From positions 43,074,858-43,132,857 of the forward strand of contig CM055097.1 of NCBI GenBank assembly GCA_029204225.1: a stretch of 58,000 bases of DNA. The letters are read 5' to 3'. Origin of the DNA: Diphasiastrum complanatum (Eukaryota; Streptophyta; Lycopodiopsida; Lycopodiales; Lycopodiaceae). The notes under the pieces are model-generated. The model was not told the origin of the DNA, ran no database searches, and was given only the letters and a program-made list of their open reading frames with translations. Below, one piece after another: positions 24,345 through 34,884 of this stretch. A program made the position numbers and the translations under genes. Numbering within the stretch: position 1 is the stretch's first letter; every line of letters begins with the position of its first letter.

Positions 24345-25619
24345 ACACGCTACCCGAGACCAGTCATGGGCATGACAGATAGCATAGGAATTTTGCTCAA
24401 GAGCAATACTAGGTTGTCGTAGGAGGATGGAAGACTAGCGAGAAGAGACATTGTAGAGTCTTCTTCTGAGATTGGAGAACCTATGACAACTAGTTGTTTC
24501 AGCAATTGCTTGGATTCATTCAAATGGTCACTGATTGAGGTGCTTGTGCTCATTTTGAGTGTAAGGACCTTCTTCCTCAGGAAGAGACGAATCGATACAT
24601 CTGAAGTCTCATAGCATTAGAGAAAATTTGAGCACAAAAGAGGCCTTTCAAAAAGATTTTTTTTGTTTTTTTTTTTCTCATAAGTTTATATGATCCAATC
24701 AAAACACTCAAATTTGAAATCTATGTAACATAGCTCCTTCAAATTGATTTTTTTTTCTTTTTAAAAGAGTTGTAATTTTGCGTTGGGGGCAACCCGTGAA
24801 TAAACCAGTTTATCTATAGTATAGTATGCAACTCAATGAAAAAAAAATAGAGTATAGCTTTTGAATGACAACTCGAATTGAGACGATTACAGTGCCATTA
24901 GAAAGCCCTCGACAAGAGCTTTTCATCGATATCCAAGATGACCCAGTTTCGGCTATAGTGAAGAAGTTATGGTTAGCCAAATTTTTGGTCGGTCAACACT
25001 TGGTCAATCCAATATCGCTTTTAAGCACAGTTGACCAGTTTTATTGTAGCTCAAACTGGGTCATGGTAGGTGTTGTTGAAAAGCTCTCGTCGAGGGCTTT
25101 CTAATGGCACTATAATCGTCTCAATCCAAGCTGCCATTCAAAAGTTATGATTTTTTTTAGCCACAAACTATATACTATGCACATAATAGCTAACCATCGA
25201 AGACTGTGTGGGCAGGATTGCGGGCAAAAAAAGATTTTATTTTAGTATTTTACATTGCCAAAAAATTGTCATCCTACATGGCAATCCTTATAGGGTCCTT
25301 TCCAAGGCCAAATTTTCTCTAATGATACTTGTTAAGATATCCCACGCTTCTTTGGAGGTGGTACTATTTGATATGTGAGCAATCTAAGTGTCCTTCAAAT
25401 TCAAGGATACAATGGCAAGTGCTTTGCCATCAAGTGCTTTGCCATCCTTTGCTTCCCATGTGGGTAGCATTTCTCGTTCTGCCGGTTTGGCTATTGAACC
25501 ATTTACATATCCCCATAGCTCCTTCTCAATCAAGATCATCCTCATCTTGAATTTCCTCATATGGAAATCATAAAGTTTAACTAGTTGATCAAGCAGATCT
25601 CAGAGGTTGAACCTTCCAT
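24345..25619 (-). pseudogene. Copia gag fragment H, split by an insertion
   Basis: The N-terminal part (25325-25619) encodes IEKELWGYVNGSIAKP and WEAKDGKAL, then ends near STTSKEAWDILTS. The C-terminal part (24350-24614) encodes RKKVLTLKMS, ISDHLNESKQLLKQLV and SLLASLPSSYDNLVLLLS, the UBN2-type copia gag region. An early stop and frameshift follow the likely start at 25619. Between the two parts lies the 710-bp insert at 24615-25324. The zinc knuckle and pol are absent. Confidence 0.8.
24615..25324. mobile_element. Foldback/MITE-like insertion with 16-bp perfect terminal inverted repeats
   Basis: The left end CATTAGAGAAAATTTG (24615-24630) is the exact complement of the right end (25309-25324). 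Inner arms of about 105 bp at 24840-24950 and 25051-25158 are also complementary, sharing TTTGAATG, TTGAGACGATTA, GTGCCATTAGAAAGCCCTCG and ATGACCCAGTTT, with a loop of about 100 bases. There is no coding capacity. It sits inside gag fragment H. No clear target-site duplication: the flanks CTCATAG and ATACTTG seem to join without one. Confidence 0.8.
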
Positions 25620-25724
25620 TATAATTGATAGATTGAAAACAAACAGAATATAAACTAGCTCTGAAAACAAGAACATATTAGGTTCTTTTTTATATCCTAG
25701 ACTCTAGTAAATCCAAAACCATAT

Positions 25725-25736
25725 GCTCTGATACCA
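25725..25736 (-). promoter_or_regulatory. Primer binding site of gag fragment H
   Basis: The minus strand reads TGGTATCAGAGC, about 105 bases upstream of the gag start near 25619. Three bases separate it from the LTR end at 25740. Confidence 0.8.
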
Positions 25737-25739
25737 CTC

Positions 25740-25993
25740 TGTTGGAGTGCAACAAAGTCTGGGCCTTAGCGGAAATGGAGGCCATCGTCCCAACAGTTTG
25801 GGCTTCGCCTTTGTCTTTGAGCTCCTTCGGTCTTCGAACATTTGATCTTCGTCTTCAAGTGTTCTTTAGCTAAGACTGTTATGTGATGGTTATGAATTGG
25901 GACAGATTTTGCCTGTGGGCAGTGCCCTTGTAATTCTGCAGACTCGAACTTGAAAGCTAACAAAGTTGTAGGTAGAAACATTCTGTTTCTTCA
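25740..25993 (-). repeat. Short LTR (254 bp) shared by fragments H and I
   Basis: On the minus strand it starts TGAAGAAACAGAATG at 25993, right after the PPT at 25994-26003 (GAGAAGGAGC), and ends ...CTCCAACA at 25740, right before the PBS of H. It therefore has 3'-LTR context on one side and 5'-LTR context on the other. The pol frame of I runs on into it. Confidence 0.6.
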
Positions 25994-26822
25994 GCTCCTT
26001 CTCAAAGCATGGTAGCTTTATGATTTCCAGACTCTTCCTCTGCCTCTCGAACAATCCTTTGTCTAAGGGCTTGGTAAAGATGTCTGCTACCATCTGCTTT
26101 ATTTCGATGAAGGTGGTTTTCAACTCGTTCTTTTCGATTAGGTCCCTTATCAAATGGTATCTGATTGCAATGTGTTTCGTTCTCGTATGAAACACGGGAT
26201 CCTTCATCAAGTGTCGGAAGTGTTATCCATTTGCAAGATCAGAGGCTTTTTGGTCATTTCACCCAGTCTGTCGAGGAACTATTTGACCCATGTGAGTTCG
26301 TTGGCCATTTTTGCGGCTGCGATATATTCTGCTTCACAGGATGATTGAGCAGTGATAGTCTGCTTCTTGCTGACCCAGAGAATGGCTACATTCACCCTTC
26401 TGAGACACTTTTACAGTCGTCCTTGAGTGATGCCCAACTTGCATCACTGTAGGAGTGTATTTGAAAACTGGCATTGCGAGAGTAACATAGCCCAAAATCC
26501 TTCATCTTCTAAAGCTACTATAGGATCCGCTTTGCAATCTTCTAGTGTGTCGACAAGCCTGGGTTCGTGCTGAACTGGCTCATCCTAAACACGACATAAG
26601 CAATGTCGGGACGTGTGTTATATGCTAGATACATTAGTAACCCAATTGGCCTCCTGTAAGACGTGCATTGCATTATCTCTTTCTCTTTGTCAGCAGTCTT
26701 TGAACAATCTTTGTTCGTCAGAATTGTTCCTGCAAGCATTGGGGTGTTTGTCCCTTTGCAAACTGTCATCCTGAAATCATCTAGGATCTTCTGGATGTAC
26801 CTGGACTAATGAAGGTATAGTT
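25994..26822 (-). pseudogene. RNase H / RT-end fragment I (C/F/G-type copia)
   Basis: 25890-26210 encodes KHIAIRYHLIRDLIEKNELK, MVADIFTKPLDKGLFERQRK and CFEKELKKQNVS. Further right are RNase H and RT-end motifs (MYLAYNTRPDIAYVVFRMSQ, CKGTNTPMLAGTILTNKDC). Homology stops abruptly near 26822. Frames are broken in at least three places. Confidence 0.83.
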
Positions 26823-27539
26823 TTTCTATGAAGATACTACTAAAGCAAGCTTTGATCATTCAGAGTGTCGTCCAATAACTTTGTTGGAGGACACTTCAAC
26901 TAGGGCAACTTTGATATCGGTTCAGTGCGCATGATAGAAGATCGGCCGTTTCTCAATTGTTCGCTATTGGGCCTGAACAAGGATGTTGAAATCAGAAGTT
27001 AATTGCAGAACTACATTTGTCTTCTGATATTTATGGCCTACCTAGCAGAACTACATTTGTCATGAAATCAATTGTAGTCTGGGTCAATTAAATGTCTTTT
27101 AATTGTTGTAGCTATCCCATACTAGTTCAAGATTACCCTCATAATTAGCTTTATCGATCACTAATACGTGATGGCCGAGGACATTTATTAATGATTTGAT
27201 TTTGAATATTACAGAAGATTTAAAATTTATTGATTTCAGTTAACCGCGCATCAATATTCGCAACCACCACGATGACAATCATTAGAGATTTTGGCACTAT
27301 ATAATCAACTACACGATGCTTAAAGAAAATTTCTTTTCGTTTGTGATCATTTGTATTCGTATGCGATATCGGTTCAACATGCCCAACGGAACTGCTCAGC
27401 TTCCCTCCCAGACTCCCGTGTGCCCATCCGCTATCGATTGCTATCCAGACTTCCATTCCTGATATCGGTTCAGCGCGTCCAACCTGCATTCTGATTCTGT
27501 GACTACTATACGCGCGCTTTGGTCCTATATTGGGTCCTA
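26823..27539 (+). other. Upstream region of the left H3-like copy
   Basis: No coding frame. It contains three copies of a GATATCGGTTCA(G/A)-type motif (26911, 27363 and 27461), two followed by (T/C)GCG. Similar motifs in either orientation lie beside the right copy. This could be the 5' part of the composite gene or the subterminal zone of the DNA element that carried it. Confidence 0.4.
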
Positions 27540-27783
27540 ATGGCACACACGAAGCAAACTGCATGCATCCATCCTGGAGGTATCCCAATTCAAGGAGGGT
27601 AGGGGAAGACCAAGAGACCCGCCATGGCTGAAGGATATCCGAAAGTTTCAGAAGACCAATAATCTTCTTATTCTAAAAGCTCACATATAAAGATCCATCA
27701 GACAAGTAACAAGGGAACTCTCTGCAGATGTGAGGTGGACAGTAATGGCAGTTGAAGCTCTACACACTGCGTATGAGAATTTC
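27540..27783 (+). pseudogene. Histone H3-like domain, left copy, part 1 (tail, alpha-N to helix 2)
   Basis: The frame begins MAHTKQTACIHPGG, matching the H3 tail start (A-x-T-K-Q-T) with Arg2 replaced by His. After a frame change it reads PPWLKDIRKFQKTNNLLI, then RQVTRELSADVRWTV and MAVEALHTAYENF, corresponding to H3 alpha-N, helix 1, loop 1 and helix 2. One TAA interrupts it after KAHI. Element D is inserted directly after AYENF. In nucleosomes H3 pairs with H4; this copy cannot make a full product. H3-fold identity rests on ordered motif matches over about 100 residues, together with the right copy. Confidence 0.8.
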
Positions 27784-28574
27784 TGACAAAATTTCTAGAT
27801 TTCACATGTGTGGGAAATGTCCACAAGTATAATGGATTTAATTAAGCTTTGTGATTAGCACAGTAACCTGATTCTGGATTGATTAGCAAGATCTAGTTCA
27901 GAAGAAATGGCTTAACCACAATCTAGCATGCTAAGCAACTGAATATGATAGCAATGAATCAATAATGAGTAAAAGTACAAGATATCAGTGTATAAGCATT
28001 AGCTTCAACACGAGTTAGAGAGAGAAAAGTATAGAGATAACAAACAAAATGGTTTAGATCCAAAATGACATGAGATAGCTACAAAACTTTGGTTCTTCGT
28101 CATTGATTGTGAGGAGAGCTACACATATTTATGGAGTTTGAGGTAGCTCGAGGTAGAACCACATCCATTCATTCCAAAATGACATCTAAAGTGACATCTA
28201 GAGTCTATGTGACATTTGTCACTTGCCATGCATGAAATTCTAACAACTTTTTACAAGTGTGCTAGTTCTAACTAACAAAGTACAAATCATCATGCATGTG
28301 TCCATTACACTTTGTGCATGCCTTGCATGTCACTATGGATCACTTACAATTAATGCATGTGAATTGTCATGAGTTTTTACAAGCATGACTTTGTTAATTC
28401 TATGTCTACAAACTATATGCAAGTTGTATTCATCAATCTAAATATTATATAACCATGTAGCTCGAGTTCTATGTAGGCCAAACTTGGCATTTTGCATTAA
28501 TGAGCTACATACTTGCATGGTACAACATTTGTAGCAAGCCAAGAAATCAATATGGATTGTTTTTCAATTTAACA
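27784..28574 (-). repeat. 3' LTR of element D (791 bp)
   Basis: The minus strand starts TGTTAAATTG at 28574 and ends ...TTTTGTCA at 27784. It differs from the 5' LTR by substitutions and small indels; for example, TATAATGGATTTAATT near 27828 is absent from the 5' copy. A TATA-like ATAAATA (minus) lies near 28128. Confidence 0.9.
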
Positions 28575-28583
28575 CTCCTCCTA
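28575..28583 (-). promoter_or_regulatory. Polypurine tract of element D
   Basis: The minus strand reads TAGGAGGAG directly before the TGTTAAATT LTR start; in this element class it primes plus-strand DNA synthesis. Confidence 0.85.
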
Positions 28584-28591
28584 AAAATAAT

Positions 28592-29240
28592 CTATATTGA
28601 TTTGAACATGGATCTTGGTATAACTCCAAGATTGGCTCTATGCTTGATGAAGGAACTTTTGCTCAATGGTTTGGTGAGCATATCAGCAATACAAGATGAT
28701 GTGTCGATGTGCTCCAATTTGATTTCACCTCCAATGAGCTTCTCTCTCACGAAGTGATGTGCAACTTCGATATGCTTGCTCCTTGCATGGAATATTGGGT
28801 TGTTGGCAAGGGCTTGGGCTGAAATGTTGTCACACATGATCACAAGTAGATCCTCTTCCATGATTATCTTTAGCTCCACTAGTAACCTCTTGATCCAAAG
28901 CACTTCCTTTGTTGTTGTAGTGAGTGCCTTCTACTCAGCTTCACATGATGAGAGTGATACAGTATCTTGCTTTTTGGAAAGCCAAGATATCAAATTTCCT
29001 CCAAGATACACTTGTAGATTTTGGATCTGCTCTATCACTTGCAAAATTCAAGTCAAAATAACCTTTAATAGAAAGATCTTCACTTTTATACAATAAACCA
29101 AAATCAAAAGTTGAAGATATATATCTAAGCACTATCTTGGCCATTTTTCAATGATAAACAGAAGGATTTTGCATAGCCTGGCTCAACTTATGAACACTAA
29201 ATCTTATGTCAGGTCTAGTTATTGTGAGCCAAATTAAGGA
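28592..29240 (-). pseudogene. RNase H of element D
   Basis: 28592-28903 encodes MCDNISAQALANNPIFHARS, KHIEVAHHFVREKLIGGEIK and LTKPLSKSSFIKHR. 28941-29144 encodes the N-terminal part (YISSTFDFGLLYKSEDLSIK, FDLNFASDRADPKSTS). Stops near 28935 and a frame change break it. Confidence 0.85.
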
Positions 29241-29242
29241 GC

Positions 29243-31470
29243 CTATAAGACTTCTACAAAGTGTGATGTCCACGAAGGATCTTTCATCACCTTTGTGTCA
29301 ACCTCTAATCCTAGAATATAATGAATTTTTCCAAGATCTTGCATCTTGAACTCTTTTCCAAGTGCAATCTTGGTTTCCTCAACTAACTTGATGCAACTTC
29401 CTGTCAGAATGATATCATCAACATAAATAAGAAGGATGACAATATCTTTATCAAAAAACTTGACATATAAGAAAGGATCATAGTTACTAAGATTAAATCC
29501 TAGTGACTCAAGAAAGGTGTTAAGTCGAGAATACCATGACCTTGGAGCTTGCTTCAATCCATATAAACTTTTGATATAAGAGCAAGCAAAATTTTTCTTT
29601 GTCATGGATGAACCCAATAGGCTGATCCATATAAATCTCTTCTTCTAGAAATGCATTAGAGACATCTATTTGAAGAACTTGCCAATTGAAAAAAACAAGC
29701 AAGAGAAATTATGATTCTAATTGATACCATCTTTGCAACTGGAGCAAAGGTCTCCTCATAATCAAGTCCATAAACTTGAGCAAAACCTTTAGCACAAAGC
29801 CTAGCCTTGTACTTGTTGATTGTGCCATCTTGATTATACTTGATTCGAAAAACCCACTTGCAACCAATGGTGTGCCTATTAGATGGAAGATCCACAAGCT
29901 CCCATGTCTTATTGGCCATCAAAGCATCATATTCCTTCTTCATGGCAAGGTACCATTCCTTTGAGTTGAGAGCATCATGTACATCCTTCAGCTTCTCATG
30001 AGAAATAAAATAAGCACAATTAGTGGAGTTGATTTCCACTTGCTTGCCTCTATCTTCATAGGTAAGTCTTCTAGGCTCGGATCTTTCTCTTTGAGATCTC
30101 CTTGGTGAAAAGATTCGAGGTGACTCCTCCTCAATTCTCGGCCCCATCTCTCCATGATAGTCTTCAAGAGTGATAATTGGAGTATCTTTGTGAGAATCTT
30201 TGAACTTGGCCTCCTCAAGAATGTATTTTTGATCTTCATGGAATATAACATCTCTACTCTCAATTATAGTTGAGGTAGAGGGAACATAGATTCTGTAAGC
30301 TTTCTTGTTGGATGGATATCCAACCATGATCCCTTTAATAGAATTAGGATCATCTCTTTTCCTTGTTTCCAAGGGCACATTAACAAAGCAAGCACAACCA
30401 AAAACTCTAAGGTGATCTACCTTAGGTTTCTTCTTAAACAAGAGCTCAAAAAGTGATTTTCTAGCAAGTGCATTGTGAGGTAATCTATTGCACAAATAGT
30501 TTGCACAATTTATAGCTTCACCCCAATATTCAATAGGCAAAGAAGCTGCTACTCGAATTGCTTTAGCACATTCACATAAAGATCTGTTTTTTCTCTCAGC
30601 TGCTCCAATTTGAGATGGAGAATAAGCACAAGAAAACTCTCTCTTTATTCCTTCACCTTCACAATAATCATGAAACTTGTTGGAGATGTATTCACCTCCT
30701 CCATCACATCTTAAAGCTTTAACTTTGAAAGAAAATTGTTTCTCAACATAAGCTTTGAAGATTAGAAAGTGATAAAAAACCATAGCCTTTGAAGAAAGTA
30801 GATACAACCAAGTATATCTAGTAAAGTCATCAATAAAGGTGACAAAACATGCTGCACCACCAATACTTTTAGAAGAGGAAAAATGTACATCTGAGCGTAT
30901 AAGCTCCAAAGGATGAGTAGTCTTTATAAAAGACTTCTGATATGGCTTCCTGTGTGACTTTGCAATGGCACAAGTCTCACAAGGCTTGAAATCTTTAGAA
31001 AGAGATTTTGGAAGACCAATAGCCTTCACCTTCTTAACCATAGAAGACATAGATTTAAAGTTAGGATGACCCAACCTTCTATGCCACAGCTCCTCCTTAG
31101 ATAACAAAGCAACTTCACAAAGATTTGCATTCTCATAAGAATTCAACTTAAAAATTCTACCACAACTAGATCCATCAGTAAGGATTTCATCATTTTTCTT
31201 GATAAAACAAGTATTGGAGTTGAACTTTACATCACAACCATTATCAAACAACTTTCCCACACTAATTAAGTTCTTTGTAAGTTTTGGAATGAAAAGAACA
31301 TTAGAAAGTGCAAGAACTTTTGAAGAAGCAAGTTTCAATGGAATGTTGCCAATTCCTTCTATTGGGACACTCATGATCATTAGCAATATAAATAGATCTC
31401 TTGAGTCCTTTGTAAGGTAAGATTGATTCAAATGACTCCTTTGAACAGCACATATGTGAAGAAGCTCCAC
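29243..31470 (-). pseudogene. Integrase and reverse transcriptase of element D
   Basis: 29656-31470 is a 604-codon open frame. It runs from the post-protease region through HHCC (LWHRRLGHPNFKSM, CETCAIAKSHRKPY), the rve core (HSDVHF; RCDGGGEYISNKFHDYC; Glu in GAAERKNRSLC), the integrase C-terminus and the RT N-terminus (TIGCKWVFRIKYNQDGTI, YGLDYEETFAPVAKMVS). RT continues out of frame at 29243-29617 with YGLKQAPRSWYSRLN and YVDDIILTG. After HYILGLEVD about 200 bp are missing compared with element A, and the sequence resumes near 29290. Confidence 0.9.
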
Positions 31471-31636
31471 TGTCTATGTACCAAGCTCCATCTTTTTTGA
31501 AAGGTGATGATGAAAAACTGGACACCATGAGTGATCCTTCTCCGTCACTTGCAACATAATCTCTTTGGAGAGATAATTTTCCTGAGTTGATTTTTCTTCT
31601 TAAAGCAATTAGAGGCATAGTGCCTCTTTTTGCCAC
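31301..31636 (-). pseudogene. Aspartic protease of element D
   Basis: The frame contains DGAWYIDSGASSHMCC, the copia protease active site (D-S-G), preceded by SFSSSPFKK. It overlaps the start of the downstream integrase frame in a different phase, so a frameshift mutation lies near 31450. Confidence 0.85.
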
Positions 31637-32428
31637 AAAAGAAACACTTCACTTTCTTCTTCTTGGTCTTTGAGTTAGAAGGATGAGATGTATCATCCTC
31701 TTCACCATCTTTGTCTCGATCTTTGGCTTTGTCTTTGTTGGATGCTTGAGAGAACTGGTTCTTACTCCTTCCTTTTTGCTTGTCTTTGACAAAGAGGGCT
31801 TTGTCACTTCCACCATGTTCAAGTTTGTTCATCCTGGAGAGTTTATAGCTTTGTCTAGATTCTTCAGCAATAAGAATTCCTTGGAGAGTTTCTAGATTAG
31901 GCAACTCCTCCTTAATAGCAAAAGACTAAACAAGATTATCATAGTCATCTCTCAAGCCATTCAATATGACTTGAACTAGCTCATCTTGGTTAATAGTAAC
32001 ACCAACACAAGAAAGCTCTCTATGTAAATCTTTAACTCTCAGAACATAGTTAGATGCACTCTCTTCACTTCTTTGGAAACTTTGGAAAATCTGATTTCTA
32101 AGAGTGAGTATTCTAGAAGTATTCTAGAAGTATTATTTGCTTCGTAGATGGACTTTAGTGCATCCCAAGCTTCTTTGGCTATAGTGCAAATCCTATTGTC
32201 TCAGAATTTTATTAGATACATTCATCTTAATGAAATGTAGAGCCATTCTAGCTCTCTTCCTATACTTAGGAATTTCAGCTTGTGTTTGAGGCTCCTTCTC
32301 AACACCAAGCACAATATCCATAACATCCTAGAGTATCAAAATAGACTCCATTCTGAACTTTCAAATTGAGTAATTAGAAGTGTTTAGTCTTTCACTGGCT
32401 TCTAGAAGATATCCTCCCTGAGATGCCA
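31545..32428 (-). pseudogene. Gag of element D
   Basis: The likely start at 32428 gives MASQGGYLLEASERLN, followed by a stop where family members have Trp, then several frame changes. The C-terminal part, 31545-31904, is open and carries a zinc knuckle CFFCGKKRHYASNC (CX2CX4HX4C) near 31640 and a Lys-rich stretch before it. Gag would coat the RNA; this copy is broken. Confidence 0.82.
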
Positions 32429-32816
32429 TTTTAATGAAGACTTCTTACTTATTGGACTGAGATATGTTTGAGCTTGTTCCAATCAGACTTAATGTTGCTA
32501 CTCTCTTTCACTATATGTATTTTCAAGGATGTACTACCTTCCTATGTGAAACACTTGCAACTGTATTTCTATAACACTGCTATCTTTGGATCTATAAGCA
32601 AGGAGAACAAAGGAGTTGAAAATCTCTGATTTTCACACGTGCGGAATTCCAGAATTCCGTACTACCATATTTCAGGTCTGAAAATTCAGTTCCAATCCGA
32701 TTTGATTCAAATACACTTCAGAGAAAGGTGAGAAAAAGTGCAAAACTGCTTTTTTGCTTGATTTAGCTCTCAATGTCTTGTACAATCAGAGATGTTAGCA
32801 TGCAAAGTTTAATTTG

Positions 32817-32828
32817 GCTCTGATACCA
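32817..32828 (-). promoter_or_regulatory. Primer binding site of element D
   Basis: The minus strand reads TGGTATCAGAGC, directly abutting the 5' LTR end at 32829. The 388 bases between it and gag are untranslated leader. Confidence 0.92.
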
Positions 32829-33587
32829 AGACAAAATTTCCAGATTTCACACGTGTGGGGAATGTCCACAAGTAAGCTTTGTGATTAGCACAGTAACCTG
32901 ATTCTGGATTGATTAGCAAGATCTAGTTCAGAAGAAATGGCCTAACCACAATCTAGCATGCTAAGCAACTGAATATGATAGCAATGAATCAATAATGAGC
33001 AAAAGTACAAGATATCAGTGTATAAGCATTAGCTTCAACATGAGTTAGAGAGAGAAAAGTAGAGAGATAACAAGCAAAATGGTTTAGATCCAAAATGACA
33101 TGAGATAGCTACAAAACTTTGGTTCTTCATCATTGATTGTGAGGAGAGCTACACATATTTATGGAGTTTGAGGTAGTTCGAGGTAGAACCACATCCATCT
33201 TAAGTGACATGTAGAGTCTATGTGACATTTGTCACTTGCCATGCATGAAATTCTACCAACTTTTTACAAGTGTACTAGTTCTAACTAGAAATGTCCAAAT
33301 CATCATGCATGTGTCCATTACACTTTGTGCATGCCTTGCATGTCACTACGGATCACTTACAATTAATGCATGTGAATTGCCACGAGCTTTTACAAGCATG
33401 ACTTTGCTAATTCTATGTCTACAAACTATATGCAAGTTGTATTCATCAATCTAGATATTACATAACCATGTAGCTCGATTCTATGTAGGCCAGACTTGGC
33501 AATTTGCATTAATGAGATACATACTTGCATGGTACAACATTTGTAGCAAGCTGAGAAATCAATATGGATTGTTTTTCAATTTTAACA
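32829..33587 (-). repeat. 5' LTR of element D (759 bp)
   Basis: Starts TGTTAAAATTG on the minus strand at 33587. The last base next to the PBS is changed, so it ends GTCT instead of GTCA. It pairs with 27784-28574. Confidence 0.9.
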
Positions 33588-33650
33588 TTTCCAAGTGAAA
33601 TTATTTTCAGATAATGTAGTTGTAGCTGTCCATGCCAAGAGGGTGCCATC
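33588..33650 (+). pseudogene. Histone H3-like domain, left copy, part 2 (loop 2)
   Basis: The 63 bases between D and E encode DNVVVAVHAKRV, matching the H3 loop-2 signature A-I-H-A-K-R-V. A one-base loss follows (GTGCCATC where the right copy has GTGACCATC), then element E. Bases 33646-33650 (CCATC) are E's target-site duplication. Confidence 0.85.
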
Positions 33651-34300
33651 TGTGAAAGATTTCAGATCCTTAAGATCCAATCTACTTGAATGATCTTTGG
33701 TTAGAAAGAGAAATACACTACCAATTTCACCAATGTAAAAAAATCAGCATCTACACACAATTTGAGATGCAAACACTAATTGAACTTGATCAAACTTGAA
33801 TGAAATGATTATGTACTGTTGCTGTCCGTACAAAACCAACAAGCTACTGTATTTCACATGTGTGATTCCATAAATAGCAAATATAGATCATTCTACACAT
33901 AGAATTGCAAGCAATCACCAATATAGTGCACCAATGGATAGTAGAACCCAAGAGAACCATGTATAAGCATGAAATGAGATAGAGAAGAGAGAAGATGACT
34001 CTCTCCACGAGTTACATCCTTTTATAGCAGGTCCAAACCCTATTTGGCCACTTGGCTTTCTCACCAAAATGCTAACCCTACCAATTTTGGGTCTAGATTC
34101 AATGTACCCAACTTATACAAATTGAATCTACTCAAACTCGCATTCTATCTTTCCCACACTTTAAAAAAGTGTTTATTCAAATGAAATTTAGACTAATGAA
34201 CTTTGAAAAGTCAACCTCTAAGTCTAAAACAAGTTTTGGCCTCAATATGCCAAATATGGAAATATTGCAAAATGTGATGAAACTAGTTGAATCTTTCACA
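33651..34300 (-). repeat. 3' LTR of element E (650 bp)
   Basis: Minus strand TGTGAAAGATTC at 34300 to ...CTTTCACA at 33651. It contains a minus-strand TATAAAAGG at about 34019-34027, the only strong TATA-like site in the LTR. A 50-bp segment, 33977-34026, is absent from the 5' LTR. Confidence 0.95.
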
Positions 34301-34310
34301 CTCCCTCTTC
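34301..34310 (-). promoter_or_regulatory. Polypurine tract of element E
   Basis: The minus strand reads GAAGAGGGAG immediately before the LTR start TGTGAAAG. The same tract precedes the B LTR at 13319. Confidence 0.9.
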
Positions 34311-34880
34311 AACTAGTTTTAGCATAGACTTTGATAAAACTCCAAATGAAGTCCTATGCTTCATGAACAATTCTTTTCCCAATGCTTTGGTGAAGATATC
34401 AGCTACACATTCCCTTGAAGACACATGTTGAAGCTCCACCTCCTTTGCAATGACTCGCTCCCTCACAAAATGATATTGTATCTCAATATGCTTGCTTCTA
34501 GCATGAAAGATAGGATTGGATGCCATTCTTTGGGCTGATTGATTGTCACAAAAGATGATTGGACTCTCTGAAAAATTCAGCAAGTGAAGATCCTTGATCA
34601 TCCTCTTGATCCATACCATCTCCTTTGTGCAATGTGTAAGAGCTTTGTACTGGGCCTCACTAGATGACAATGAGATAGTGGCTTGTTTCTTTGACATCCA
34701 TGATATAGCTCCATCACCCATGAAAATACAATAAGAACTAATGGATTTCCTATCCATTACATCTCCAGCATAGTCCGAATCTGAAAATCCAAAAAGATTA
34801 GGTGATGGTCCCTCATACAATATGCCAAAATCTTGAGTTCCAATGATGTACCTCAAAACTCGCTTTCCAGGCTTCCAATG
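34301..34880 (-). pseudogene. RNase H of element E
   Basis: The open frame reads VLRYIIGTQDFGILYEG, FSDSDYAGDVMDRKSISS, LSSSEAQYKAL, FCDNQSAQRMASN, KHIEIQYHFVRERVIAK and ADIFTKALGKELFMKHR, a well-preserved copia RNase H with D, E and D positions present. It is in a different phase from the upstream frame, which stops at 34853-34855; its own phase has a TAG just upstream of EHWKPGKR. It is therefore disconnected from gag-pol in this copy. Confidence 0.9.
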
Positions 34881-34884
34881 CTCC

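Larger units (their letters stand above)
27784..33587 (-). mobile_element. Ty1/copia element D, complete with both LTRs, inserted in the left H3-like copy
   Basis: LTRs 27784-28574 and 32829-33587, PPT 28575-28583, PBS 32817-32828. Flanking TTTC occurs at 27780-27783 and 33588-33591, a 4-bp match used as the target duplication. Removing D rejoins the H3-like sequence AYENF to the segment before AVHAKRV, collinear with the right copy. Gag has stops and RT has an internal deletion, so D is not autonomous. It is closely related to element A. Confidence 0.92.

Noticed and set aside
26830-26860. AAGCAAGCTTTGATCATTC as homologous to the flank at 43160 and 55750
   Set aside because: The similarity is about 20 bases, partly palindromic, and in an orientation that does not fit the inverted arms.
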